A stretch of 64,000 nucleotides of DNA, from positions 1-64,000 of the forward strand of contig JAAYBF010000121.1 of NCBI GenBank assembly GCA_012718975.1, given 5' to 3'. Source of the DNA: Solirubrobacterales bacterium. GTDB lineage: Bacteria; Actinomycetota; Thermoleophilia; Solirubrobacterales; Thermoleophilaceae. Shown in pieces: positions 52,719 to 63,409 of this stretch. The notes under the pieces were generated by a model. That model was not told where the DNA came from. It ran no database searches and worked only from the letters and a program-made list of their open reading frames with translations. Position numbers and translations under genes: made by a program. The number at the start of each line of letters is the position of its first letter. The stretch's first letter is position 1.

Positions 52719-53123
52719 CTAGCTGGGAGCGGTGGCGAGCTGACCGGTGAGGCCGAGCATGTCCACCTCGTCCCAGGCGGCGGCGATCTCGCCGCCGGCG
52801 ATCCGCAGGATCGCGGTCGAGGTGAACTCGACGCGGCGCCCGGTCGGCTCGAAGCCGGCGAAGGGTCCGTCGTGGGTGCCGGTCCAGCGCTGGTGGGCGG
52901 CGACGAGGTCGTCCTCGGCGAGGATCGTCAGTACCTCGTTGCGCAGGTCGGAGAAGCCGGCGAGGAACGCCTCGACAGCGGCGCGCTGACCGGCGCGGCC
53001 GCGCGGCTCGTCGTCGTGGGTGAAGTCCTCGGCGAGCAGCCGGTCGACGGCGCCGAGGTCGCGCGCGTTGATCGCCTCGGCGTAGAAGCGCCGAACGAGG
53101 TCCTTGTTGGCCTGAAGCGTCAA
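52719..53123 (-). CDS. SnoaL-like/NTF2-fold ester cyclase family protein
   Basis: 134-aa protein. NKDLVRRFYAEAINARDLGAVDRLLAEDF is the usual SnoaL-like start; GFEPTGRRVEFTSTAILRI and WDEVDMLGLTGQL finish the fold. These small barrels act as cyclases, isomerases or binding proteins; the exact role is unknown. TTG 53123 overlaps the stop of the zinc-ribbon gene as TTGA, so the two are coupled. Confidence 0.8.
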   Translation of the reverse strand: MTLQANKDLVRRFYAEAINARDLGAVDRLLAEDFTHDDEPRGRAGQRAAVEAFLAGFSDLRNEVLTILAEDDLVAAHQRWTGTHDGPFAGFEPTGRRVEFTSTAILRIAGGEIAAAWDEVDMLGLTGQLATAPS

Positions 53124-53380
53124 GCCGCGGCGCGGCGCTCGACCGCGAGGTGCCGCTCGGAGGCGTGCATCCGCCGGACGCTCACGACGTGGCGGTCGGC
53201 GGGCAGGTCGAGCACGCACAGCTCGCAGAGCTGGCGGCCCCCGTCGGTCTCGTGCAGCCGCTCGCCGACCAGCGGCGTGCGGTGGCACTTCGAGCAGCAG
53301 GCCCGCTCCTTGGAGAGATTGCCGACGCAGCGGCGGACGATGATCGAGGCCATGTCGGGCATGTCCCCCCACTTCGGCAT
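53120..53380 (-). CDS. Small zinc-ribbon protein, lineage-specific
   Basis: 86 aa from ATG 53380. Two Cys pairs, CSKC (in RACCSKCHRTPLVGERLH) and CELC (in QLCELCVLDLP), form a probable zinc ribbon. A basic C-terminus ends VRRMHASERHLAVERRAAA. Function unknown; possible nucleic-acid binding. Preceded by AGGTGG and coupled to the SnoaL-like gene. Confidence 0.62.
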   Translation of the reverse strand: MPKWGDMPDMASIIVRRCVGNLSKERACCSKCHRTPLVGERLHETDGGRQLCELCVLDLPADRHVVSVRRMHASERHLAVERRAAA

Positions 53381-53440
53381 CGGACCACCTGTCCCTGCGC
53401 GCTGCAACCGATCGCCCCCACCGTCCCGCAAGCCCCGGCC

Positions 53441-53567
53441 GGGGCCTGTGGTGAGAAACGTCCGTCATATGGACGCAAACGCACACACCCCGATCGAACG
53501 CGTGGCCGACGGGGGCCTGTGGTGAGAAACGTCCACCATGCGGACGGAAGTGCGCACACCCCGACCG
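53441..53567. repeat. Two-copy tandem intergenic repeat, 71-bp period
   Basis: The ~56-bp unit GGGGCCTGTGGTGAGAAACG... occurs at 53441-53496 and 53512-53567. Each unit carries CGTCC-7 nt-GGACG (53459-53475 and 53530-53546), with the 7-nt centres differing. It lies between the zinc-ribbon gene and gltD. No ORF is conserved. Confidence 0.65.
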
Positions 53568-53611
53568 GCCAGGCACCTGAGAGGGGGTCCGGGGGCGCGA
53601 GACCCCCGGTT

Positions 53612-55173
<1,562 letters not shown>

Positions 55174-55174
<1 letters not shown>

Positions 55175-58100
55175 CAGGCCGGCGCTCCCAGCTCGTTGGA
55201 CTCGGCGGCGGCCAGCTCGGCCAGCGCCCGCTTGTAGTCGCGCGGCATCACCTTCACGAACCTCCCGGACTCGCGCTCCCAGGCCGCCAGCAGCCCGCCC
55301 GCGACCGGCGAGCCGGTCCGCTCGGCGTGCTCTGCGAGCAGCTCGCGGACCTCTTCGAGGTCGTCGGCGTCGGGCTCCTCGAGCTCGACCAGCTCCATGT
55401 TGCAGCGGCGGGCGAAGCCGCCGTCGACGTCGAGCACGTAGGCGACGCCGCCGCTCATGCCGGCGGCGAAGTTCAGCCCGGTCGGTCCGATCACGACAAC
55501 GCGGCCGCCGGTCATGTACTCGCAGCCGTGGTCGCCGACGCCCTCGACGACGGTCGCCGCGCCGGAGTTGCGGACCGCGAAGCGCTCGCCGGCGAGGCCG
55601 CGGAAGAACGCCTTGCCGCCGGTCGCGCCGTAGAGCACGGTGTTGCCGACGATCACGTTCGACTCGGCGGCGAAGGTTGCCTCGGGCGCGGGCCGGACGA
55701 CGACGGTGCCGCCGGCGAGGCCCTTGCCGACGTAGTCGTTGGCGTCGCCGTCGAGGGTGAGCGTGACGCCGGGTGCCAGCCAGGCGCCGAAGCTCTGTCC
55801 GGCCGAGCCGCGCAGGGCGACCTCGATCGCGCCGTCGGGCAGACCGGCGGCGCCGTGGACGCGCGCGATCGCGTTGGAGAGCAGCCCGCCGACGGTGCGG
55901 TTCTTGTTCTCGACCGTTCGCCGCACGGTGACGCGCTCGCCGCCGTGGATCGCCGGCTCGCACTCGGCGATCAGCTCGTGGTCGAGCGCGTCGTCGAGCA
56001 CCGGCGGCGGCGGGTCGGTGTTGCGCCGGGCGCGGCCGTCGGCGGCCTCCTCGGGCACCGTCAGCAGCGCGCGCAGGTCGATCCCGCGCGCCTTCCAGTG
56101 GTCGACCTTGTCGTCGGGGACGAGCAGGTCGGTGCGGCCGATCGCCTCGTTCATGCTGCGCAGGCCGAGCGAGGCGAGGATCTCGCGCGCCTCCTCGGCG
56201 ACCATCACCAGGTAGTTGACGACGTGGTCGGGCTCGCCGGCGAAGCGGGCGCGCAGCGCCGGGTCCTGGGTCGCGACGCCGACCGGGCAGGTGTTGAGGT
56301 GGCAGACGCGCATCATCACGCAGCCGAGCGCGATCAGCGGGGCGGTCGAGAAGCCGTACTCGTCGGCGCCGAGCAGCGCGGCGACGACGACGTCGCGGCC
56401 GGTGCGCATCTGGCCGTCGGTCTCGACGACGATCCGCGAGCGCAGGTCGTTGCGCAGCAGCGTCTGCTGGGTCTCGGCGAGGCCGATCTCCCACGGGATG
56501 CCGGCGTGCTGGATCGACGACTGCGGCGAGGCGCCGGTGCCGCCGTCGTGGCCGGCGATCACGACGTGGTCGGCGTTGGCCTTGGCGACGCCGGCGGCGA
56601 CGGTGCCGACACCGACCTCGGAGACCAGCTTGACCGAGATCCGCGCCTTCGGGTTGGCGCAGCGCAGGTCGTAGATGAGCTGCTTGAGGTCCTCGATCGA
56701 GTAGATGTCGTGGTGCGGCGGCGGCGAGATCAGCGTCACGCCCGGCGTCGAGTGACGCAGGCCGGCGATGTAGCCGTCGACCTTGTGGCCGGGCAGCTGG
56801 CCGCCCTCGCCGGGCTTGGCGCCCTGGGCGACCTTGATCTGGATCTCGTCGGCGTTGACGAGGTACTCGATCGTCACGCCGAAGCGGCCGGAGGCGACCT
56901 GCTTGATCGACGAGCGGCGCTCGTCGGCGAACCGCGACGGGTCCTCCCCGCCCTCGCCGGTGTTCGACTTGCCGCCGAGGCGGTTCATCGCGACCGCGAG
57001 CCCCTCGTGGGCCTCGGGCGAGAGCGCGCCGAGGCTCATGCCGCCGCTCTTGAACCGCTTGACGATCTCGGACGCCGGCTCGACCTCGTCGAGCGGGACC
57101 GGCTCGGCGTCCGGCTCGAAGCCGAGCAGCCCGCGCAGCGTCGAGCTCTTGACCGCGACGTCGTTGACGTAGTGGCGGAACCGCTCGTAGGAGGTCGGCT
57201 CCTCGCCGCGCGCGGCGTGCTGGAGGTTGGCGATCGTCTCGGGGTTCCAGCCGTGGAACTCGCCGTCGCGGCGCCAGGCGTAGATGCCGCCGACCGGCAG
57301 CCGCTCCGACGCGGCGGCCGGGTAGGCGCGGCGGTGGCGGTCGAGCGCCTCGGCGGCGAGCACGTCGAAGCCGACGCCGCCGATCCTCGACGCGGTGCCG
57401 GTGAAGTGGCGCTCGACCATCTCGGCGTCGAGGCCGATCGCCTCGAAGATCTGCGCGCCGGTGTAGGAGCGCATCGTCGAGATGCCCATCTTCGAGAGCA
57501 CCTTCAGCAGGCCCTTGCCGATCGCCTTGACGACGTTGCGCTCGGTCTCCTCGATGCTGAGGTCCTCGCCGAGCTCGCCGCCGGCGCGGAGGTTGCCGAG
57601 CGACTCGAACATCAGGTAAGGGTTGACGGCGGCCGCGCCGTAGCCGGTGAGGCAGGCGATGTGGTGGACCTCGCGCGCCTCGCCGGTCTCGACGACCAGG
57701 CCGCAGCGCAGGCGGGTGGCCTCGCGCACGAGGTGGTGGTGGACGGCGGCGGTCGCCAGCAGCGACGGGATCGGCGCACGGTCCTTGCCGACGTTGCGGT
57801 CGGAGAGGATCAGGATCGTCATCCCCTCGGCGACCAGCTCGGAGGCCTGCGCGCAGATCTCCTCGATGCGGCGCTCCATGCCGCGCACGCCGTCGCGCAC
57901 CGGCCAGGTGATGTCGATCGTCCGCGCCTCGAAGACCTCGTGGTCGACCTGGCGCAGCTTCTCCAGCTCGGAGTTGCTCAGGATCGGCTGCGCCATGACC
58001 AGCTGGTGGCAGTGGTCGGGCGTCTCGCCGAGCAGGTTGATCTCCGGGCCGACGCAGGCCTGCAGGCTCATCACGATCGACTCGCGGATCGGGTCGATCG

Positions 58101-59688
58101 CCGGGTTGGTGACCTGGGCGAACAGCTGCTTGAAGTAGGAGAACAGCGGCGGCCGCTTGTCGGAGAGCACCGCGAGCGCGGTGTCGTTGCCCATCGAGCC
58201 GGTCGGCTCGACACCGTCGCGGGCCATCGGCGCGAGCAGGACGCGCAGGTCCTCCTGGCTCCAGCCGAAGGCGAGCTGGCGGGCGCGCAGCGGCTCGACG
58301 CGCGGCACCCGCGGCGTCTTCTCCGGCAGGTCCTCGATCCGCACGACCCGCTCGGCCATCCACTCGCCGTAGGGCTGGCGGGCGGCGAGCTCGCGCTTGA
58401 GCTCGGAGTCGGGGATCACCCGCTCGCGCTCGAGGTCGACGAGGAACAGCTTGCCGGGGTGCAGGCGGCCCTTGCCGACGATCTCCTCCTCCGGGAACGG
58501 CAGCACGCCGGTCTCCGAGGCGAAGACGACCCAGCCGTCGTGGGTGTGCAGCCAGCGGCCGGGCCGCAGGCCGTTGCGGTCGAGCGTGGCGCCGATCGCG
58601 CGGCCGTCGGTGAACGCGACCGCCGCCGGACCGTCCCACGGCTCGATCAGCGAGTCGTGGTAGGCGAAGAAGTCGTTGACCGGCTGGGGCAGCTCGCCGC
58701 GGCCCTGGTAGGCCTCGGGGATCAGCATCGAGACCGCGTGCGCGAGCGAGCGCCCACCCAGCGTGAGCAGCTCGAAGGCCGCGTCGAGCGACGCGGAGTC
58801 CGACATCTCGTCGTGCAGCAGCGGGTCGAGGTCGGCCAGCGAGTCGCCGAACAGCGGCGAGGAGATCTGCGCCTCGCGGGCGCGCATCCAGTTGCGGTTG
58901 CCGCGCACGGTGTTGATCTCGCCGTTGTGGGCGAGCATCCGGTAGGGGTGCGCGAGCTCCCAGCTCGGGAAGGTGTTGGTCGAGAAGCGCGAGTGGACCA
59001 GCGCCAGCCGGCTGACGACGCGCTCGTCCTGGAGGTCGGGGAAGTAGCGCGGCAGCTGCGGCGCGATCAGCATCCCCTTGTAGACCACGGTGCGCGACGA
59101 GCAGCTCGGGACCGCGAAGCCGGCGATCCGCTCGCGCTCGGCGGCACGCCGCACGACGTAGAGCCGGCGCTCGAGCGCGTCCTGGTCGGAGACGCCTTCG
59201 GGCGCGCCGACGAACAGCTGGGCGATGTGCGGCGCGGCCGCGGCGGCGGTGCGGCCGCAGGCGTCCTGGTCGACGGGGACCTCGCGCCAGCCCAGCGACC
59301 ACAGCCCCTGCGCCTCGACAGCGGCCTCGAGCGCGGCGACGGCCCGCTCACGGTCGGCCTCCGCGCGCGGCAGGAAGCACATCGCGACGCCGTAGCGGCC
59401 GGGGGGCGGCAGCTCGAAGCCGACCTCGGCGCGCAGGAACGCGTCGGGGAGCTGGATCAGGATCCCGGCGCCGTCGCCGGTCTCGGGATCGGCGCCCTCC
59501 GCCCCGCGGTGCTCCATGCGGTCGAGCACGTCGAGCGCCCGTACGACGACCTCGTGCGAGGCCGGCGCGTGCAGGCGCGCGACGAAGCCGACGCCACAGG
59601 CGTCGTGCTCGTACCTTTGGTCATGTAGCCCGCTGACAGCCAAGGGCGCCGGTGCCCTGCCGCCCGGCGGGTAGACGGGATGTGGCAA
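55174..59688 (-). CDS. gltB: Glutamate synthase large subunit
   Basis: About 1504 aa. Glutamine-dependent amidotransferase with catalytic Cys31 (HDACGVGF) that becomes N-terminal after removal of a 30-aa propeptide; then the FMN domain ([22 protein letters not shown]), the 3Fe-4S Cys cluster ([16 protein letters not shown]), and the C-terminal GXGXG repeat domain. TTG 59688 was chosen because GGAGG lies 7 nt upstream; ATGs in this area are out of frame. Makes glutamate from glutamine and 2-oxoglutarate with GltD. Confidence 0.96.
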
Positions 59689-59748
59689 TGTCCTTCCTCC
59701 GGGTCGCGCGGTGCGCCGAGCGGGCACGCGTGAGCAAGGGAGCGCGCA

Positions 59749-59754
59749 ATCTTA
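59749..59754 (-). promoter_or_regulatory. Possible gltB -10 box TAAGAT
   Basis: About 60 nt before the gltB start on the minus strand; no convincing -35. Weak case. Confidence 0.3.
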
Positions 59755-59852
59755 GCGTCGCGGCGGCCGCCTGCGGGGCCAAGGGGCCGTGAACCGCCGC
59801 GTATCCCGCTCCAGAGCGGACGGGGCGCGGCGTCGGTCCGCGGCCGTCTCTG

Positions 59853-59858
59853 TATCTT
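59853..59858 (+). promoter_or_regulatory. -10 box TATCTT, leaderless type
   Basis: Ends 8 nt before the ParA ATG at 59867. Confidence 0.48.
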
Positions 59859-59866
59859 CGGCGCGC

Positions 59867-60652
59867 ATGGCAACGACGATCACCGTGCTGTCGCAGAAGG
59901 GCGGGACCGGCAAGACCACGACGACGCGGACGCTCGTCGACGTCTTCCGCCGCGTCGGGCTGCGCGTGCTGGCGGTCGACATGGACCCGCAGGGCAACCT
60001 GACCGACTACTTCGCCGTCGGCGACGACCTCGACCCGACGCTCGCCGACGTCCTGGCCGGCAGGGCCGACGCGGCCGCGGCGATCCACGAGGACGTCCTG
60101 CCGGCGAGCATCCACCTGGCCGAGGCCGAGCTGCTGCTGAGCGGCAAGATCGGCCGCGAGCTGACGCTGCGCCGCGCGCTCGGCGAGGTCGCCGGCGACT
60201 ACGACCTGATCCTGGTGGACTGCCCGCCCGCGCTCGGGCTGCTGACCGTCAACGCGCTCGTCGCCGCCGATGCCGCGCTGATCTCGACCGAGGCCGAGTA
60301 CTTCTCGCTCCAGGGCGTCGAGCAGGCGCTCGAGGTCGTCGAGGCGGCGCGCGCGCTGAGCCCGGACCTCACCTGGATCGGCGCGGTGCTCAACATCGCC
60401 GACATGCGCACCGTCCACGCGCGCGAGGCGCTCGAGCAGCTGCGCGAGGGCTTCGGGGCGAAGATCTTCGAGACGCCGATCCGCCGGTCGGTGGCCTACG
60501 CCGAGTCGGCCGAGCGGGCGGTGTCGATCGTCGACTACCGGCCCGACCTCGGCGCCGACTACCTCGCGCTCGCCGACGAGGTGCTCGACCGCCTCGGCCG
60601 CCAGGGCGACCGCGAGGCCCTGGCGCAGCTGCGCGCCGACCTCGGCGTCTGA
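59867..60652 (+). CDS. ParA/Soj-family ATPase
   Basis: 261 aa. Deviant Walker A QKGGTGKTTTT (about 10-20), switch VDMDPQGNLTDYF, Walker B LILVDCPPALG. Full-length and close to chromosome-partition ParA, but no parB or parS-like site is adjacent, and rnpA/gidB neighbours are absent, so it may be an orphan ParA with another cargo. ATG 59867 is leaderless-type. The divergent gltB start is 179 bp away. Confidence 0.9.
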   Translation: MATTITVLSQKGGTGKTTTTRTLVDVFRRVGLRVLAVDMDPQGNLTDYFAVGDDLDPTLADVLAGRADAAAAIHEDVLPASIHLAEAELLLSGKIGRELTLRRALGEVAGDYDLILVDCPPALGLLTVNALVAADAALISTEAEYFSLQGVEQALEVVEAARALSPDLTWIGAVLNIADMRTVHAREALEQLREGFGAKIFETPIRRSVAYAESAERAVSIVDYRPDLGADYLALADEVLDRLGRQGDREALAQLRADLGV

Positions 60653-60663
60653 CCGTCGCCGTA

Positions 60664-60669
60664 TAGGGT
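60664..60669 (+). promoter_or_regulatory. -10 box TAGGGT, leaderless type
   Basis: Ends 7 nt before the amidase ATG at 60677. Confidence 0.48.
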
Positions 60670-60676
60670 CGGCGGC

Positions 60677-62113
60677 ATGGGAGACGACCTGCTGAGAAGG
60701 TCCGCGAGTGAGCTGGCGGGGATGGTCCGGACGGGCGAGCTGTCGGCGCGGGAGCTGGCCGAGGCGTCGCTGGCGCGGATCGAGGCGACCGCGGACCTCA
60801 ACCACTGGACGCTGGTCGACGCCGACGGGGCGCTCGCCGCCGCCGACGCGGTCGCGCCCGGCGACGCGCGGCCGTTCGCGGGCGTGCCGATCGCGATCAA
60901 GGACCTCTTCGCGCCGGTCGCGGGGCTGCGCATGGCCCAGGGCTCGGAGCTGCTCGGCGAGTTCACGCCCGACTACGACTACGCCCAGGTCCGGCGGCTC
61001 AAGGAGGCCGGCTTCGTGATCGTCGGCAAGACCCAGACGCCCGAGTTCGGCATCACCCCGGTGACCAACCCGCGCCGCTTCGGCCCGGCGCGCAACCCCT
61101 GGGACCCCGAGCGCACGACCGGCGGCTCCAGCGGCGGCTCGGCCGGCGCCGTGGCGGCCGGCGCGGTGCCGATCGCCCACGCCTCCGACGGCGGCGGCTC
61201 GATCCGCATCCCGGCCGCCTGCTGCGGCCTGCTCGGGCTCAAGCCCGCCCGCGGCCGCGTCTCGCGCGCGCCCGACCTCGGCGACCACTTCCTCTCCACC
61301 GACGGCGTGCTCGCGCGCACCGTCGAGGACGTCGCGGCGCTGCTCGACCTGATGTCCGGGCCCGAGCTGGGCGACGCGACCTGGGCGCCGCCGCCGGAGG
61401 CTCCGTTCGCCGAGCTGGCCCGGCGGGACCCCGGCCGGCTGCGCGTCGGCCTGGTGACCGAGCTGCCGCTCGCCGGTGCCGAGCTCGACCCCGAGTGCGA
61501 GCGCGGCGCGCGCGAGGCGGCTGCGCTGCTCGAGGGCCTCGGCCACGACGTCGAGGAGATCCCGTCGCCGATCCCCTCCGACGAGACGCTGGTCGGCGTC
61601 TTCACCGCGCTCTGGGCCGGCAACGTCGCCGCCAGCATGCTCCACGGCCAGATGGTCACCGGCCGCGAGCCGAGCGCCGAGAACGTCGAGCCGCTGTCGC
61701 TGTGGCTCTGGGAGATGGGCCAGTCGATCCCCTCCCCCACCTACATCGGCGCGCTCGCGACCGGTCAGGCGATCGCGCGCGGGATGATCGCGACGATGTC
61801 CGCCTACGACGTCGTCGTGACGCCGGCGCTCGCCCAGCGGCCGGTCCGCCACGCGGAGATCGACCCATGCGCCGACGACCCGGCGGCCACGTTCCGCCGC
61901 GCCGCGGAGTTCACCCCCTACACCCCGCCGATCAACCTGACCGGCCAGCCGGCCGTCTCGGTGCCGGTCGCCCAAGGCGACGACGGCCTGCCGACCGCCG
62001 CCCAGCTGATCGGCCGCCCGGCCCGCGAGGACGTCCTGCTCCAGCTCAGCCGCCAGCTCGAGCAGGCGGCGCCGTGGGCCGACCGCTTCCCCGCCGACCA
62101 GGCCGCCGCCTGA
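60677..62113 (+). CDS. Amidase signature family enzyme
   Basis: 478-aa hydrolase with the Ser-cisSer-Lys triad: Lys in IAIKDLF (about 75), cis-Ser in TTGGSSGGSAG, nucleophile Ser in DGGGSIRIPA. Length and lack of gatB/gatC nearby favour an acylamidase or nylon-oligomer-type amidase over GatA, but substrate cannot be read from the sequence. It starts 24 bp after parA and may also be co-transcribed. Confidence 0.9.
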   Translation: MGDDLLRRSASELAGMVRTGELSARELAEASLARIEATADLNHWTLVDADGALAAADAVAPGDARPFAGVPIAIKDLFAPVAGLRMAQGSELLGEFTPDYDYAQVRRLKEAGFVIVGKTQTPEFGITPVTNPRRFGPARNPWDPERTTGGSSGGSAGAVAAGAVPIAHASDGGGSIRIPAACCGLLGLKPARGRVSRAPDLGDHFLSTDGVLARTVEDVAALLDLMSGPELGDATWAPPPEAPFAELARRDPGRLRVGLVTELPLAGAELDPECERGAREAAALLEGLGHDVEEIPSPIPSDETLVGVFTALWAGNVAASMLHGQMVTGREPSAENVEPLSLWLWEMGQSIPSPTYIGALATGQAIARGMIATMSAYDVVVTPALAQRPVRHAEIDPCADDPAATFRRAAEFTPYTPPINLTGQPAVSVPVAQGDDGLPTAAQLIGRPAREDVLLQLSRQLEQAAPWADRFPADQAAA

Positions 62114-62229
62114 CCGATCGCCTCCCGACATGGGCCGCATGACCCACGCCGGGGGCGCTCGTTGGCGAGCTGCGCCGACGGCTTCTAGGGTCGCTCGCGG
62201 GACTAGCGACCAGGGAAGGTGAGGCAGCT

Positions 62230-62955
62230 TTGAAGCGGAGCATCCTGCTCGCGATCGTCGCGGCGGTCGCGCTCGCCGTCGGCATGAGCACGGCGGCCAG
62301 CGCCGGGCCCGCCGGCGGCGCCGAGGCGGCGGCGAAGAAGAAGGCCGGCAAGGGCGGCAAGTGCAAGGCCGACCGCAAGGCGCAGCGCCGCGCGCAGCGC
62401 CGCGCGCAGCGCCGCAACGCCCGCGCCAAGGCCAGGGGCCGGGCCCGGGAGCGCTCGCGCTCCCAGCGGCGCGCCCGCGGCGCCGGCGCCGAGGCGGCCG
62501 CGAAGCGCAAGGCCAAGCGCCGCGCGGCGGCCCGCTGCAAGCAGGGCAAGGCCAGGGGCCGCGGCAAGGCCAAGGGCAAGGGCAAGCGCAACGCCAAGGG
62601 CAAGGGCAAGGGCAAGGCCGGCGGGGCCTTCGCCGACGGCAGCTACCGCGACGAGAGCTCGGCGGTCAGCGTCGAGATCATGGGCGGCGGCACGCGGGTC
62701 GAGGTCTACCTCAAGCCCGTGGAGTGCTCGGGCCGCGTCGCGATCCCCGTCAAGAGCGACCTCGCCGTGTCGGGCGGGACGGGAAGCGCGGGCAACCCGA
62801 GCCAGTCGGTCTTCAGCGGCGCCGGGACCGTCGGCTGGTCGCTGACCCTGGAGGCCGACCTCCGCTACACGCTGACGGCCGACTGGGACGTCACGTTCCC
62901 CGGCATGTCGCCGTGCCGCGAGCGCTCGGAGACGCGCGGCCGGCTCACGAAGTAG
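62230..62955 (+). CDS. Secreted Lys/Arg/Ala-rich protein with C-terminal beta domain
   Basis: 241 aa, not recognised. Signal peptide (LLAIVAAVALAVGMSTAASA), then an extremely basic, low-complexity region (about 35-135) with RRAQRRAQRR, AKRKAKRRAAAR and GKGKGKAGG runs, then a ~105-aa beta-rich domain (SVEIMGGGTRVEVYL, GWSLTLEADLRYTL) with two Cys. TTG 62230 follows AGGTGAGG. The basic part may bind wall polymers or nucleic acid outside the cell. Confidence 0.7.
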   Translation: MKRSILLAIVAAVALAVGMSTAASAGPAGGAEAAAKKKAGKGGKCKADRKAQRRAQRRAQRRNARAKARGRARERSRSQRRARGAGAEAAAKRKAKRRAAARCKQGKARGRGKAKGKGKRNAKGKGKGKAGGAFADGSYRDESSAVSVEIMGGGTRVEVYLKPVECSGRVAIPVKSDLAVSGGTGSAGNPSQSVFSGAGTVGWSLTLEADLRYTLTADWDVTFPGMSPCRERSETRGRLTK

Positions 62956-62974
62956 TCCCGAACGCCTGCCTCCT

Positions 62975-63003
62975 GGCTCCGGGGCGCAAGCCGCCCCGGA
63001 GCC
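62975..63003. terminator. Bidirectional terminator hairpin
   Basis: Perfect 12-bp stem GGCTCCGGGGCG/CGCCCCGGAGCC with a 5-nt loop between the convergent secreted-protein and NUDIX genes. Confidence 0.7.
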
Positions 63004-63010
63004 GCGCTGC

Positions 63011-63409
63011 TCAGATCGAGCGCAGCAGCTCGCGGTCGCGCTCGTAGGTGAGCAGCTCCGCGGCGTCCGCGGCGGGCAGCCAGCGCAGCTCGTCGCACTC
63101 GTCGTTGGGCTCGAAGCCCGGATCGGAGACGACCCGCATCAGCCAGTAGCGGACGACCTTCGGCCGGCCCTCCTGGTCGCTGTAGCGGGCCGAGGCCAGC
63201 TCGGCGCCGAGGGCGCACACCAGGCCGGTCTCCTCGTGGACCTCGCGCAGCGCCGCGTCCTCGGAGGTCTCGCCCGGATCGAGCTTGCCCTTCGGGAAGC
63301 TCCAATCGCCGTAGCGCGGACGGTGCACGACGCATACCTCCGGCCCGGCGTCGGCCTCGCGGACGACGACCCCACCGGCCGCGCGGACCTCCTCCCCCGC
63401 CCCGGTCAC
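63011..63409 (-). CDS. NUDIX hydrolase (MutT-like)
   Basis: 132 aa from GTG 63409. The NUDIX box is intact (GKLDPGETSEDAALREVHEE then TGL), preceded by WSFPKGK and followed by the beta strands of the fold (YWLMRVVSDPGFEPNDECDEL). Likely hydrolyses a nucleoside diphosphate linked to X; could be an 8-oxo-dGTPase or a diadenosine-polyphosphate hydrolase. Overlaps the upstream homoserine kinase by 4 nt (GTGA). Confidence 0.88.
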   Translation of the reverse strand: MTGAGEEVRAAGGVVVREADAGPEVCVVHRPRYGDWSFPKGKLDPGETSEDAALREVHEETGLVCALGAELASARYSDQEGRPKVVRYWLMRVVSDPGFEPNDECDELRWLPAADAAELLTYERDRELLRSI

